Of a DNA stretch of 64,000 bases, positions 1-9,476 are shown one piece after another; position 1 is the stretch's first letter; the number at the start of each line of letters is the position of its first letter. Position numbers and translations under genes: made by a program. This DNA is from Zunongwangia profunda SM-A87. Lineage in GTDB: Bacteria; Bacteroidota; Bacteroidia; Flavobacteriales; Flavobacteriaceae. The stretch lies in contig NC_014041.1 in the NCBI RefSeq assembly GCF_000023465.1, positions 4,951,501-5,015,500 on the forward strand. The letters are read 5' to 3'. Below the pieces are notes generated by a model, which made no database searches, was not told the DNA's origin, and was given only the letters and a program-made list of their open reading frames with translations.

Positions 1-436
1 ATGCGGCACAAAGTATATCTTTTCTGCTTATCATTCCGATTAACTTTCCATTTTCCACTACCGGAAAACGTCGATAACTATTGTTATAGAACAATTGTGC
101 ACAATCAAAAATACTTAGGTTCTTATGAATCACAGCCACATCAGTGCTCATATAATTTTCTATTTTCATATCGCCAATGGGCATATTGAAATATCGGCTT
201 TCTGAGATCTGTTTCATACAATCTGCATCAGAGATGATTCCAACCAGTTCGTAACGATCGTTTACGACCGGCGCACCAGAAATTTTATTTTTGAGCAATG
301 CCTCCATTACCTCTGCGACATACTGATCTCTTTTAAAAGTGATTAATGAGCTTGTCATATAATCCTCTACCATAATTGGTGCGCTCTCTATTTTTACCGG
401 AGCCGCACGCCTTCCCTGAAAACTTTTAATTCCCAT
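1..436 (-). CDS. CBS-domain pair protein, cut by window start
   Basis: Reading the minus strand from an ATG at 436 gives an open frame of 145 codons that runs off the window edge, beginning MGIKSFQGRRAAPVKIES. Two CBS modules are visible. The first (about residues 19-75) contains APVVNDRYELVGIISDAD, and the second (about 85-145) contains RRFPVVENGKLIGMISRKD. CBS pairs bind adenosyl ligands and usually regulate an attached enzyme or channel, or stand alone as sensors. No other domain precedes the pair, so this may be a stand-alone CBS protein, but the C-terminus is not in view. The divergent neighbour is the M28 peptidase at 566; nothing links them functionally. The family call is safe, the role unknown. 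Confidence 0.85.
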   Translation of the reverse strand, partial: MGIKSFQGRRAAPVKIESAPIMVEDYMTSSLITFKRDQYVAEVMEALLKNKISGAPVVNDRYELVGIISDADCMKQISESRYFNMPIGDMKIENYMSTDVAVIHKNLSIFDCAQLFYNNSYRRFPVVENGKLIGMISRKDILCAA

Positions 437-565
437 AATTGTAAGATTTTGATTACTAACTACTTAAATATAATAAATTTTAATATCTTTTTAAAGTCTT
501 CCGATTTATCTGGTTAGTTTTTAGAAGTATAGTATCTTTAATTTTCTGAAATTAAATGCCAATTA

Positions 566-2881
566 ATGTCTAAAAATCTTCAAGCTCTCATTGCTTTACT
601 ACTTATAAGTTTTTACTGCTGGTTAAGTTACTATAGTCTTAAACCTTCGGGAATTCCTGAAGAAATTTCAGAAAATGAATTTTCTGTAGGCAAAGCTTTT
701 CAACATGTAGAGAAAATTGGCGACTCGCCTCATTATTTAGGAAGTGCGGCACATAGTTCTGTAAGAAATTATATCGTTAACGAGCTCCAAAAACTAGGCT
801 TAGAAGTACAAACCCAGGAGGATTTCGTGCTAAATGATGCCGCAATTCTTAGCCGACCACAAAATATTTTAACCCGAATCAAAGGGAGTGGAAACGGAGA
901 CGCACTCGTTTTAATGACACATTATGACAGTCAGCCACATTCTTCACACGGCGCCAGTGATGCCGGAAGCGGTGTTGCTACTATCCTTGAAGGTTTAAGA
1001 GCATTTATAGCTGAAGGGAATCCCCCTAAAAATGATCTTATCGTATTATTTACCGATGCGGAAGAAATCGGGCTTATGGGAGCCGAATTATTTGTAAGAC
1101 AACCCTCCTGGGCAAAAGATGCAAGACTAGCCTTAAATTTTGAAGCCCGTGGTAGCGGTGGGAGTTCTTTTATGCTGTTAGAAACCAACGCAGGAAACGC
1201 TAAACTTATCAAAGCTTTTAAAGAAGCCCACGTTCCATATCCTACCACAAATTCTTTAGCTTACAGTGTTTATAAATTATTACCCAACGACACCGATCTT
1301 ACGGTCCTAAGGGAGTCTGGAAATATCAACGGATTCAATTTTGCATTTATCGGTGATCATTTCGACTATCATACCGCTAACGACATTCCTGAAAACCTGG
1401 ATTTAGAAACGCTGGCTCATCAGGGTGATTATCTAATGCCACTACTCCATTATTTCCAGGATGCAGATCTAAATCTGTTAAATTCAGACAACGATCTATT
1501 ATATTTTAATCTTCCTTTTGGTCAATTTGTAACGTATCCTTTTGGTTGGATTATGCCTATGCTCATCCTGGCATTTATATTATTTTTCACTGTTGTAGGA
1601 TATGGGATTTTTAAAAAGAAACTTAGTGTTAAGGCTATATTCAAAGGTTTTGTCCCTTATTTTTTAAGCCTGATTATTGGTGGACTTTTGGTATTTGGAC
1701 TTTGGAAGTTTTGTCTTTACATCTACCCTGAATACTCTGAAATGCTGCATGGCTTTACCTACAATGGCTATAGTTATATTACTGCGGCCGTGTTATTGAG
1801 TTTGACCGTTGCCTTTTTTGTTTACCATAAATTTTATAATGAAGATAAAACCGCTTCTCAATTTGTAGCGTCCTTATTTTTATGGATACTCATCTGTGCT
1901 TTACTTGCTGTGGGTTTAAAAGGCGCTGCTTATTTTATAATTCCGGCTTATTTTGGTTTTATACAGTTGCTTTTAATGATGCATAAAAAGCAGCCTAATA
2001 TTATCCTGAACACGATTTTAAGCTTACCGGCTTTATTCATTCTGTTTCCATTTATCCAGATGTTTCCGGTAGCTTTGGGTTTAAAAATGCTATTCCTTGC
2101 AGGTATTTTAAGTATCTTGTTATTTACGCTGTTTTTACCTGTTTTTGGCTATTTCGCCAAAAAAGATCTCCTCGCAGTATTGTTGTTCTTAGGCTTTAAT
2201 GCCTTTATGTTTTATGCACATTTCACATCAGAATTTACTGCAGAAAGGCCAAAACCTAATAGCCTGGTGTATTTGTATGATGCTGATGAGGATAAAGCGA
2301 ACTGGTACTCATATGATGAAATGCCCGATGAATGGACCAGAAAATATTTTGGAGAAGACCCGGTAATTTTAACGAATGCAGAAACAAAATTTAGCAGTAA
2401 GTATAACTCGGGTTTTACCTGGAGAAGCGATGCTCCAAAAATTGATATAAAATCACCAGAAATCATTCTTCAAAAAATTGATAGTTCCAATAACGAATTT
2501 CAATATTCGTTGAAAATTGCACCAAATCGTGACGCTAAAAGAATAGAGATTTATACGGAAAATATCACCGATTTTAATGATTTTAAAGTTAACGGATTAC
2601 AAGCTGAAAACGTTAAATTGGGAGAAGAATCCTTTAATATGTTTACACGCCGATGGAAGAATCGCTTACTTAGCTATTATATTTCCAGTAAAGATACGCT
2701 TAGAATGAATTTCAGTTTAGATAAAACAAAGTCGGCCGAATTTATTTTATATGAATCCAGCTACGATCTTTTGGAAAATAAAGAGTTAGATGTTTCAAGG
2801 CGATCTGAAACGATGATCCCAAAACCATTTATTTTAAATGATGCAGTGATTTATAAGAAGAGGATTATGCTGAATCAATAG
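566..2881 (+). CDS. M28-family metallopeptidase with polytopic membrane domain
   Basis: This 771-residue protein has an N-terminal membrane anchor (about residues 7-24), then a zinc aminopeptidase domain of family M28. Visible metal or catalytic residues are H119 (MTHYDS), D132 (GASDAGSG), E166/E167 (TDAEEIG), E193 in the NFEARG segment and H269 (FDYHTAND). The second half has about eight hydrophobic helices (from about residue 325 to 575), followed by a soluble domain of roughly 190 residues. The layout resembles Fxna/ERMP1-like M28 proteins, with the peptidase presumably facing the periplasm. The substrate is unknown; M28 enzymes trim N-terminal residues from peptides. It stands alone on the plus strand. 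The start is the first ATG in frame and directly precedes the anchor helix. Confidence 0.85.
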   Translation: MSKNLQALIALLLISFYCWLSYYSLKPSGIPEEISENEFSVGKAFQHVEKIGDSPHYLGSAAHSSVRNYIVNELQKLGLEVQTQEDFVLNDAAILSRPQNILTRIKGSGNGDALVLMTHYDSQPHSSHGASDAGSGVATILEGLRAFIAEGNPPKNDLIVLFTDAEEIGLMGAELFVRQPSWAKDARLALNFEARGSGGSSFMLLETNAGNAKLIKAFKEAHVPYPTTNSLAYSVYKLLPNDTDLTVLRESGNINGFNFAFIGDHFDYHTANDIPENLDLETLAHQGDYLMPLLHYFQDADLNLLNSDNDLLYFNLPFGQFVTYPFGWIMPMLILAFILFFTVVGYGIFKKKLSVKAIFKGFVPYFLSLIIGGLLVFGLWKFCLYIYPEYSEMLHGFTYNGYSYITAAVLLSLTVAFFVYHKFYNEDKTASQFVASLFLWILICALLAVGLKGAAYFIIPAYFGFIQLLLMMHKKQPNIILNTILSLPALFILFPFIQMFPVALGLKMLFLAGILSILLFTLFLPVFGYFAKKDLLAVLLFLGFNAFMFYAHFTSEFTAERPKPNSLVYLYDADEDKANWYSYDEMPDEWTRKYFGEDPVILTNAETKFSSKYNSGFTWRSDAPKIDIKSPEIILQKIDSSNNEFQYSLKIAPNRDAKRIEIYTENITDFNDFKVNGLQAENVKLGEESFNMFTRRWKNRLLSYYISSKDTLRMNFSLDKTKSAEFILYESSYDLLENKELDVSRRSETMIPKPFILNDAVIYKKRIMLNQ

Positions 2882-3186
2882 GCAATCGCAGTAAGCAGTT
2901 TTAAAATTAAAAACATTGACTGCTGAAAGCTTTACTTTAAAACGTAAGATAAGATACAAGATAAATTGAATTAAAAATGGCCTACCAAAAATTGACGTAA
3001 AAATTTGAAGTGAAAAATCCGTAAAATTTCAGGCTGTCTTAGGCGTAGTCGAGTTCCTGAAATTTAGGATTCGATCGATAAATTTCAGACAATTTTTATA
3101 AGCCTAGACTTTCCTGCCCGTCCGGCAGGCGGGTTTGTTTCTTTTTCAGTAATAGAAAAAGAAAATAGATAAAAATCTAAATAAAT
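2882..3186. repeat. Spacer with dispersed hairpin repeat, copy A
   Basis: This gene-free stretch of about 305 bases holds a perfect 10-bp stem: AAATTTCAGG at 3024-3033 and CCTGAAATTT at 3056-3065, with a 22-base loop containing GGCTGT and GAGTTCC flanks. A related sequence lies at 9247-9286, where both arms carry matching changes. Further right, CCTGCC/GGCAGG arms around 3113-3131 form a short G+C-rich palindrome. No open frame or promoter could be supported. Confidence 0.7.
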
Positions 3187-3987
3187 ATGCAAATTTCAAT
3201 ATTAGGATGTGGTTGGTTAGGATTACCATTGGCCAAGAAACTGGTATACGATGGATATTCTCTAAAAGGATCAACCACCACACAACATAAAATGCACAAG
3301 CTTTCTGCAGAAGGCATTACTCCTTATCATTTAGAACTTTATGAAAGCGGAGTGCAGGGAGATATTCAATCTTTTTTGTCAGGCTCTGATATTCTTCTTA
3401 TTGATATCCCGCCAGGATTACGAAAAAACCCTGAAATTAATTTCACTAAAAAGATCACTAATATTATTTCAAATATTGAATATTCAGGTATTAAAAAATT
3501 AATTTTTACAAGTTCTACCAGTGTTTATGAAGATCAGGAGGAATTCCCGGAATATACTGAAAACTCTAAACCTAATGGAACATCTGAAGCGGCAAAACAG
3601 CTGATAAACTGTGAAAATGCTTTGCAAAACAACCCTAATTTTAAAACGACCATCCTAAGGTTTGGTGGCTTAATAAGCGACGATAGGCACCCTATTACGA
3701 TGCTTTCGGGTAGGACTGACATAAAAAATGGAGAAGCTCCTGTTAATTTAATTCGACGTGATGATTGTATCTCCTTAATTGCTACAATCCTCAAAAATGA
3801 TGAATTTGGAACGGTATTTAACGCGGCGTATCCCGAGCATCCTAAAAAATCTGAATACTATACCAAAGAAGCAAAATCTAGAAATATAAAAGCCCCAGAA
3901 TACGACAAAAATCGCCCTTCTAAAGGAAAAATAATTTCTTCAGTAAATTTGGATAAAATTGGGTTTGAGTTTAAATATGAGATTTAA
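3187..3987 (+). CDS. NAD(P)-binding YeeZ-like epimerase/dehydratase-family protein
   Basis: This 266-residue protein begins with a Rossmann nucleotide-binding motif, GCGWLGLPLA (residues 7-16), followed by a conserved TS-type segment IFTSSTSVYEDQ near residue 110. That pattern fits the extended SDR/epimerase superfamily, closest in style to the YeeZ group, whose substrates are not established. No signal peptide is present, so it should be cytoplasmic. The gene is isolated: a long repeat-bearing spacer precedes it, and it converges on mfd across a strong bidirectional terminator (4024-4067). The usual Tyr-xxx-Lys dyad is not obvious, so the reaction cannot be assigned. Confidence 0.7.
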   Translation: MQISILGCGWLGLPLAKKLVYDGYSLKGSTTTQHKMHKLSAEGITPYHLELYESGVQGDIQSFLSGSDILLIDIPPGLRKNPEINFTKKITNIISNIEYSGIKKLIFTSSTSVYEDQEEFPEYTENSKPNGTSEAAKQLINCENALQNNPNFKTTILRFGGLISDDRHPITMLSGRTDIKNGEAPVNLIRRDDCISLIATILKNDEFGTVFNAAYPEHPKKSEYYTKEAKSRNIKAPEYDKNRPSKGKIISSVNLDKIGFEFKYEI

Positions 3988-4023
3988 TGATTTTAGATGT
4001 TAGACCTTAGATATAAGATAAAA

Positions 4024-4067
4024 AACCTCACAGGTTTATCCCGTATAGCTATCGGGACTGTGAGGTT
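4024..4067. terminator. Bidirectional intrinsic terminator between YeeZ-like gene and mfd
   Basis: AACCTCACAG (4024-4033) pairs perfectly with CTGTGAGGTT (4058-4067). The loop holds a second short stem, TCCCG/CGGGA. An A-run precedes the stem (a U-tract for the minus strand) and T-rich sequence follows it. The placement between two convergent genes fits a shared terminator. Confidence 0.75.
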
Positions 4068-4107
4068 TGATACAACTTTCTTTATTTTTTTAAATTTCTC
4101 GCCTTAA

Positions 4108-4135
4108 GTCATTTCGACCGTAGCGGAAAAATCTC
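4108..4135. repeat. Half-copy of the GTCATTTCGAC intergenic element
   Basis: The sequence starts GTCATTTCGACCGTAGCGG and matches the left arm of the large inverted repeats in the array at 11041-11880 (for example 11202 onward). Only one arm is present here. It sits just past the mfd stop codon. Confidence 0.6.
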
Positions 4136-4152
4136 AATAAAATCCTTTCATT

Positions 4153-7100
4153 CTAAGCTTCTTCCACTTCTTCCTTCTTCTTTCTAAAATCTAAGGGTTG
4201 TAATACTTTTAGTGCTTTTTCTATCGAAGTTATCTTATCGAAGGTTAAGAGCAAACGCAGGCCATTTCTGGTTTTCTTTTCTTTCATCTTACAAGTTGTA
4301 GGATGCGACTGTACGTACTGCAATACTTTGGTAAAATTAGCTGTTTGGTAGAAACGCGATTGCTGATCGGCAATAAAATAGCCTATCAGTTTATTCTGCT
4401 TCATAATAATGCGTTCTAAGCCTATTTTAGAAGCGATCCACTTAATACGAACACTATTTAATAAATCGACGGCAGAAACCGGTAATTCGCCAAAACGATC
4501 GATTAATTCGGTTTCAAACTTTTCTAATTCTTCTTCGGTTTTTAATTCGTTCAGCTTGGTATATAAATTCAAACGCTCGGCGATGTTATTGATATAATCA
4601 TCCGGGAATAGAATTTCAAAATCAGTATCGATCTGTGTTTCCTTCACAAAATCTTTATCTTCAATATCTTCTTCGTTATACAGCTCTTTAAATTCATTTT
4701 CCTTCAGCTCTTCAATAGCTTCCGCTAAAATCTTCTGATAGGTATCAAAACCAATTTCATTGATAAATCCGCTTTGTTCCCCGCCTAATAAATCTCCGGC
4801 ACCACGAATTTCCAAATCTTTCATCGCGATATTGAATCCGCTTCCCAATTCAGAAAATTGCTCTAGAGCCGTCATTCGTTTACGCGCTTCTTCGGTCATT
4901 GCCGAATAAGGTGGCGTGATAAAATAACAGAAGGCTTTTTTATTGCTTCGTCCTACCCGACCTCGCATTTGGTGAAGATCAGACAGTCCGAAATTATTGG
5001 CGTTATTAATAAAAATAGTGTTGGCATTGGTCACATCCAATCCACTTTCAATAATCGTGGTAGAAACCAGCACATCAAATTCGCCATTAATAAAACTCAG
5101 CATTAATTTCTCCAGCTTCTTCCCTTCCATTTGTCCGTGACCAATGCCTACTTTCGCATCGGGCACCAAACGCTGAATCATGCCGGCAACTTCTTTGATG
5201 TTTTCAATGCGGTTATGAATGAAGAACACCTGTCCGCCTCGCTGAATTTCATATAACACCGCATCCCGAATGGTTTCTTCAGAAAAACGAATCACATTCG
5301 ATTCGATTGGATATCGGTTAGGTGGCGGAGTGGTAATGGTCGATAAATCTCTTGCCGCCATCAAACTAAACTGAAGCGTACGCGGAATTGGGGTTGCCGT
5401 GAGTGTCAATGTATCGACATTTTCTTTGATGGTCTTCAGCTTATCTTTTACCGCTACTCCAAACTTTTGTTCTTCATCAACAATCAGCAGTCCAAGATCT
5501 TTAAATTTAACCGCCTTGTTTACTAATTGATGTGTTCCAATGATAATATCTACGCGACCGCTTTCCAGATCGGCTAGCGTTTCTCGGCGTTCTTTGGCGG
5601 TTCTAAATCTATTTAAGTAATCGACTGTTACGGGTAAATCTTTTAAACGCTCCGAAAAAGTTTGATGATGCTGAAAGGCCAAAATCGTCGTGGGCACTAA
5701 AACCGCAACTTGCTTCCCATTATCTACCGCTTTAAAGGCAGCGCGAATGGCTACTTCGGTCTTCCCAAAACCAACATCCCCACAAACCAATCGGTCCATT
5801 GGGCGTTCGTTTTCCATATCTTTTTTAACCGCTTCGGTCGCTGTACTTTGGTCTGGTGTATCTTCATAAATAAAAGAAGCTTCCAGTTCGTGTTGCAAAT
5901 AAGAATCGGGACCGTACGCAAAACCTTTTTGCAAGCGGCGTTTCGCATATAATTCAATTAAATTATAGGCGATATGTTTTACGCGGGCTTTGGTCTTTTT
6001 CTTCAGGTTTTTCCAAGCATTACTACCTAACTTGAAGATTTTAGGTTCTTTCCCGTCTTTGCCGTTATATTTCGAGATTTTATGTAGGGAATGAATACTT
6101 AAATACAGGATATCGCGCTCTCCATAAATCAGTTTAATGGCTTCCTGTTTTTTGCCTTCTACATCTATTTTTTGCAATCCGCCAAACTTCCCAATTCCGT
6201 GATCAATGTGGGTTACATAATCACCTACGGTAAGGTTGGTCAATTCTTTTAGGGTAATTGCCTGCTTTTTGGCGTAGCCATTTTTAAGGCTGAATTTATG
6301 GTAACGCTCAAAAATTTGATGATCGGTATAACAAACATTTTTTGCCTGTTCATCAATAAATCCTTGAAATAAGGAAAGGACTACCGTTTTATACTTTACC
6401 TCTTTTTCCTGATCTTTAAAAATATCGTGGAAACGTTTGGCTTGCTGCTCGCTTCCGCAGAAAATATAATTGTTATATCCTTTTTCTTGATTTTCGATTA
6501 AATTGGCAATCAATAAATCGAATTGTTTGTTGAAGGAAGGTTGCGGCGTTACAAAGAAAACAATCTCTTTTTTCGGGTTTAGCAACGGATAATTGCTTAA
6601 TTCTACCACCGAAAAATCAAGGATTTGTTTATGAATTAAGGAAGAGGTACAAAAAAGTGCTGCAGGTTCACTTTGCTTTATTTCTCCGGAAAGTTTTTGG
6701 AAAGCTTCTTCTGCCTTCTCAAAAAGTTTATCCATTTGCGCTGAAAAAAGATCGAGATTTTTAACGAATATCAAGGTATTTTCAGCGATATATTTTAAAA
6801 AGCTTTCTCTTACTTCATCGAGGTGTTTATTCTCGACATTGGGCATAATAGAAATCTTGTTCACCTTATCGGTAGAAAGTTGGGTTTCTACATCAAAACT
6901 CCTGATGCTATCTACCTCATCCCCAAAAAATTCGATTCGGTACGGCTCGTCATTACTAAAAGAAAATACATCAATAATCCCTCCTCGTACTGAAAATTCG
7001 CCGGGTTCTGTAACAAAATCTACTCGTTTGAACTTGTATTCAAACAAAACTTCATTTACAAAATCGATAGAAAGTTCGTCGTTCACTTTAATCTTCAGTG

Positions 7101-7533
7101 TACTTCTATCAAGTTCTTTTCGGGTAACTACTTTTTCAAAAAGCGCATCGGGATAAGTAACAATCACCGCCGGTTTCTTGCGCGAATTGATTCGGTTTAA
7201 GACCTCGGCACGCAAAAGCACATTGGCATTATCGGTTTCTTCAATTTGATAAGGCCTACGGTAACTGCCAGGATAGAACAACACATTATCCTCTCCGATT
7301 AACTGCTCCAAATCATTTAAGTGATATGCAGCCTCCTCTTTATCATTCAGAATTAATAAAAAAGGACGTTTGGCTTCTTTAAAAGCATTGGCCACCACAA
7401 AAGAAAGGGATGAGCCAATAAGACCTTTTAAATGAATTTTATCGGTGTTTTTTTCTGAAACGGCAATAGCGTCCCGCAATTCCTGCTGTTGCGGGGATTG
7501 TGCAAAACTTTGGGCGATAGTAGATGTACTCAT
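4153..7533 (-). CDS. mfd: Transcription-repair coupling factor Mfd
   Basis: At 1126 residues this is a full-length Mfd, the SF2 translocase that pushes stalled RNA polymerase off damaged DNA and recruits UvrA. Domains in order: a UvrB-like N-terminal region (about 1-400), the RNA-polymerase-interacting CarD-like domain (about 430-500, VGDYVTHIDHGIGKF), helicase lobe 1 with Walker A GDVGFGKT (585-592) and DEEQ (686-689), helicase lobe 2 (about 740-900, ending in a QMRGRVGRS motif), and the C-terminal TRCF domain (about 990-1090). The ATG at 7533 gives a normal N-terminus. It lies alone on the minus strand, divergent from the DoxX gene. No truncation or missing motif was seen. Confidence 0.97.
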   Translation of the reverse strand: MSTSTIAQSFAQSPQQQELRDAIAVSEKNTDKIHLKGLIGSSLSFVVANAFKEAKRPFLLILNDKEEAAYHLNDLEQLIGEDNVLFYPGSYRRPYQIEETDNANVLLRAEVLNRINSRKKPAVIVTYPDALFEKVVTRKELDRSTLKIKVNDELSIDFVNEVLFEYKFKRVDFVTEPGEFSVRGGIIDVFSFSNDEPYRIEFFGDEVDSIRSFDVETQLSTDKVNKISIMPNVENKHLDEVRESFLKYIAENTLIFVKNLDLFSAQMDKLFEKAEEAFQKLSGEIKQSEPAALFCTSSLIHKQILDFSVVELSNYPLLNPKKEIVFFVTPQPSFNKQFDLLIANLIENQEKGYNNYIFCGSEQQAKRFHDIFKDQEKEVKYKTVVLSLFQGFIDEQAKNVCYTDHQIFERYHKFSLKNGYAKKQAITLKELTNLTVGDYVTHIDHGIGKFGGLQKIDVEGKKQEAIKLIYGERDILYLSIHSLHKISKYNGKDGKEPKIFKLGSNAWKNLKKKTKARVKHIAYNLIELYAKRRLQKGFAYGPDSYLQHELEASFIYEDTPDQSTATEAVKKDMENERPMDRLVCGDVGFGKTEVAIRAAFKAVDNGKQVAVLVPTTILAFQHHQTFSERLKDLPVTVDYLNRFRTAKERRETLADLESGRVDIIIGTHQLVNKAVKFKDLGLLIVDEEQKFGVAVKDKLKTIKENVDTLTLTATPIPRTLQFSLMAARDLSTITTPPPNRYPIESNVIRFSEETIRDAVLYEIQRGGQVFFIHNRIENIKEVAGMIQRLVPDAKVGIGHGQMEGKKLEKLMLSFINGEFDVLVSTTIIESGLDVTNANTIFINNANNFGLSDLHQMRGRVGRSNKKAFCYFITPPYSAMTEEARKRMTALEQFSELGSGFNIAMKDLEIRGAGDLLGGEQSGFINEIGFDTYQKILAEAIEELKENEFKELYNEEDIEDKDFVKETQIDTDFEILFPDDYINNIAERLNLYTKLNELKTEEELEKFETELIDRFGELPVSAVDLLNSVRIKWIASKIGLERIIMKQNKLIGYFIADQQSRFYQTANFTKVLQYVQSHPTTCKMKEKKTRNGLRLLLTFDKITSIEKALKVLQPLDFRKKKEEVEEA

Positions 7534-7792
7534 TGGCGCAAAGATAATTGCAAAAGAAAAGCTTCACAACTGACTATGATATTTTTAACGTTGCTTTTAA
7601 AGTCATAAGTATTGCGTAGTTATTATGTCGTCAATATCTCTATTTTTTTCTCTATAGTCTATGTTACTATCTGATTCCTAAAAATAAAGCGATCTCAATC
7701 TCACTGCTAAATACAAACAAGATTGCAGTTTAATTTTACCATTTCCCTAACAAGCATTGCATTTCAAAATACTTAATTTCAAAAAAAAATCA

Positions 7793-8191
7793 ATGTCTAA
7801 CCACCAACTCGCTTTTCTATTAGCCAGGATTACTTTGGGAATCAATCTTTTCCTGCACGGATTTGTTCGAATCCCCAAACTGGAAGTCTTTGTAAACGGA
7901 CTCACACAGGGTTTTGAAGGCACTATGCTTCCGCTCGTATTAGTAACAATCGTGGCCTACGCTATTCCTTTTATTGAGGTAGTACTGGGGATTTTTATTC
8001 TCTTAGGTATATATAGTAAAAAAGCACTGGCTGCCGCAGCTATTTTTATAATGCTACTCATTACCGGTTGTGCCTTTAAGGAAGATTGGAGCGCAATTGG
8101 TACACAAATGCTTTACGCGTTATTCATATTTTTTCTTTTGAAGAATCTGGAATATGAAGTTTGGACAGTGAAGAAGAGTAGGAATGATTAG
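7793..8191 (+). CDS. DoxX-family small membrane protein
   Basis: The protein is 132 residues from the ATG at 7793. A longer frame from 7757 only adds a Lys/Phe-rich stretch (HFKILNFKKKS) that is not expected before the first helix, so the internal start is preferred. Four hydrophobic helices are visible, the first beginning LARITLGINLFLHG and the third in AYAIPFIEVVLGIFILLG. The arrangement and the early LFLHG segment fit the DoxX/SURF4 family of inner-membrane proteins, often linked to redox or quinone chemistry but mostly uncharacterised. A plus-strand SDR gene follows 121 bases later; co-function is possible but unproven. Confidence 0.75.
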   Translation: MSNHQLAFLLARITLGINLFLHGFVRIPKLEVFVNGLTQGFEGTMLPLVLVTIVAYAIPFIEVVLGIFILLGIYSKKALAAAAIFIMLLITGCAFKEDWSAIGTQMLYALFIFFLLKNLEYEVWTVKKSRND

Positions 8192-8312
8192 TTAGAATTG
8201 AGTATTGAGATATGAGACGAGAGAATTTAGAGAAAAGATAGTACACTGACTAATTACTTGTCTATCATCTAAACTCTAAAAGCGAAATGGTCTAAAATCT
8301 AAAAACAAAAAA

Positions 8313-9092
8313 ATGGATTATCAGCTAAAAGACAAAAAAGTATTTATTTCAGGATCAACTAAAGGCATTGGGCTGGCTACTGCGAAAACCCTGGCCAAAG
8401 AAGGTGCTGAAGTCGTCATTAACGGGCGATCACAAGAAAGTATGGAACAAGCGATCTCAAGCATTACTAGCGAAATCAACAGTGCTAAAATCTCTGGAAT
8501 TGCCTGCGATTTTTCGAAAAAAGATCAAGTAGATAGCCTCATTGAAAAACTTGGCAAAGTCGATATTCTTATCAATAATGTGGGCATTTTTAATCCGAAA
8601 GACTTTTTTGAAATTCCCGATGAAGAATGGAAAGATTTTTATGAAGTAAATGTACTTAGTGGCGTTCGACTTTCGAAAGCTTTACTCCCAAAAATGTTAG
8701 CGCAAGATTGGGGAAGAATCATCTTTATTTCCAGTGAAAGTGGGTTGAACATTCCGGTAGAAATGATTCATTATGGAATGACCAAAACCGCACAACTTTC
8801 CATTTCTAGAGGAATTGCCGAAATTACCAAAGGCACTAATGTCACCGTCAATAGTGTTTTACCCGGCCCAACCTATTCTGAAGGCGTAAAAGATATGGTA
8901 GATGCCGAAAATAATGACAAAAAGGAAATAGAAAATGAGTTTTTTGAAACTCAGCGCCCCAGTTCATTAATCCAACGCTTTGCAGATCCGCAGGAAGTCG
9001 CCAATATGATTGCTTATGTTGCAAGTCCACTTTCCTCTGCAACCAATGGAGCAAGTTTACGGGTTGATGGCGGAGTGGTGAAGTATATTTAA
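8313..9092 (+). CDS. Short-chain dehydrogenase/reductase (classical SDR)
   Basis: This is a 259-residue classical SDR. The cofactor-binding glycine motif is SGSTKGIG (residues 13-20), the structural NNVG is at 88-91, the catalytic serine lies in ISSESG near 140-143, and the catalytic pair is Y154 and K158 in HYGMTK. The C-terminus ends in a typical SGASLRVDGG-like segment (NGASLRVDGGVVKYI). Enzymes of this type use NAD(P)H to interconvert alcohols and ketones, and the substrate cannot be read from sequence. The residue after the second beta-strand is Arg (NGRS), which favours NADP(H). It is cytoplasmic and stands alone between two repeat-bearing spacers. Confidence 0.88.
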   Translation: MDYQLKDKKVFISGSTKGIGLATAKTLAKEGAEVVINGRSQESMEQAISSITSEINSAKISGIACDFSKKDQVDSLIEKLGKVDILINNVGIFNPKDFFEIPDEEWKDFYEVNVLSGVRLSKALLPKMLAQDWGRIIFISSESGLNIPVEMIHYGMTKTAQLSISRGIAEITKGTNVTVNSVLPGPTYSEGVKDMVDAENNDKKEIENEFFETQRPSSLIQRFADPQEVANMIAYVASPLSSATNGASLRVDGGVVKYI

Positions 9093-9476
9093 GTAGTAAT
9101 TGGTAATAAGAATTAGGTAGAGAGACAAGAGAAAATAGAGCATAGGTTATAGACTAAGAAATTTTGAAACAAGAATCAGGAACCAAGACAATGTTTAAAT
9201 TGGCGTATCGAAAGCTTATCGTAAAATTTGAAATTAAGATAGCGTAAAATTTTAGGCTGTTTGAGCGAAGCGAGTTCCTAAAATTTAGCCATCGAATGAT
9301 AAATTTAGATAAGTGTTCGTAAACCTAGATTTTTTTGTTTCTTTTTATTGCATCCGACGACTGCAGGGAGAGGAATGCATATGGAAAAAAGAAATAATAG
9401 AATGGCATCACCTATACTCTAATTTCTAAAAGCGAAGCGATCTATGATCTAACTTCTAATATCTAAAAATAATAAC
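9093..9476. repeat. Spacer with dispersed hairpin repeat, copy B
   Basis: No gene is visible in this 384-base gap. It contains a 10-bp perfect stem, AAATTTTAGG (9247-9256) with CCTAAAATTT (9277-9286), around a 20-base loop. It is related to the hairpin at 3024-3065, with a C-G pair there replaced by T-A here. The conserved flank continues to about 9340. Near 9424 a TCTAAAAGCGAAGCGATCTA motif occurs, a form also seen near 8274, 11866 and 15071. Confidence 0.7.

Noticed and set aside
1..189. A 62-codon plus-strand frame at the window start
   Set aside because: It is antisense to the clear CBS-domain frame on the minus strand.
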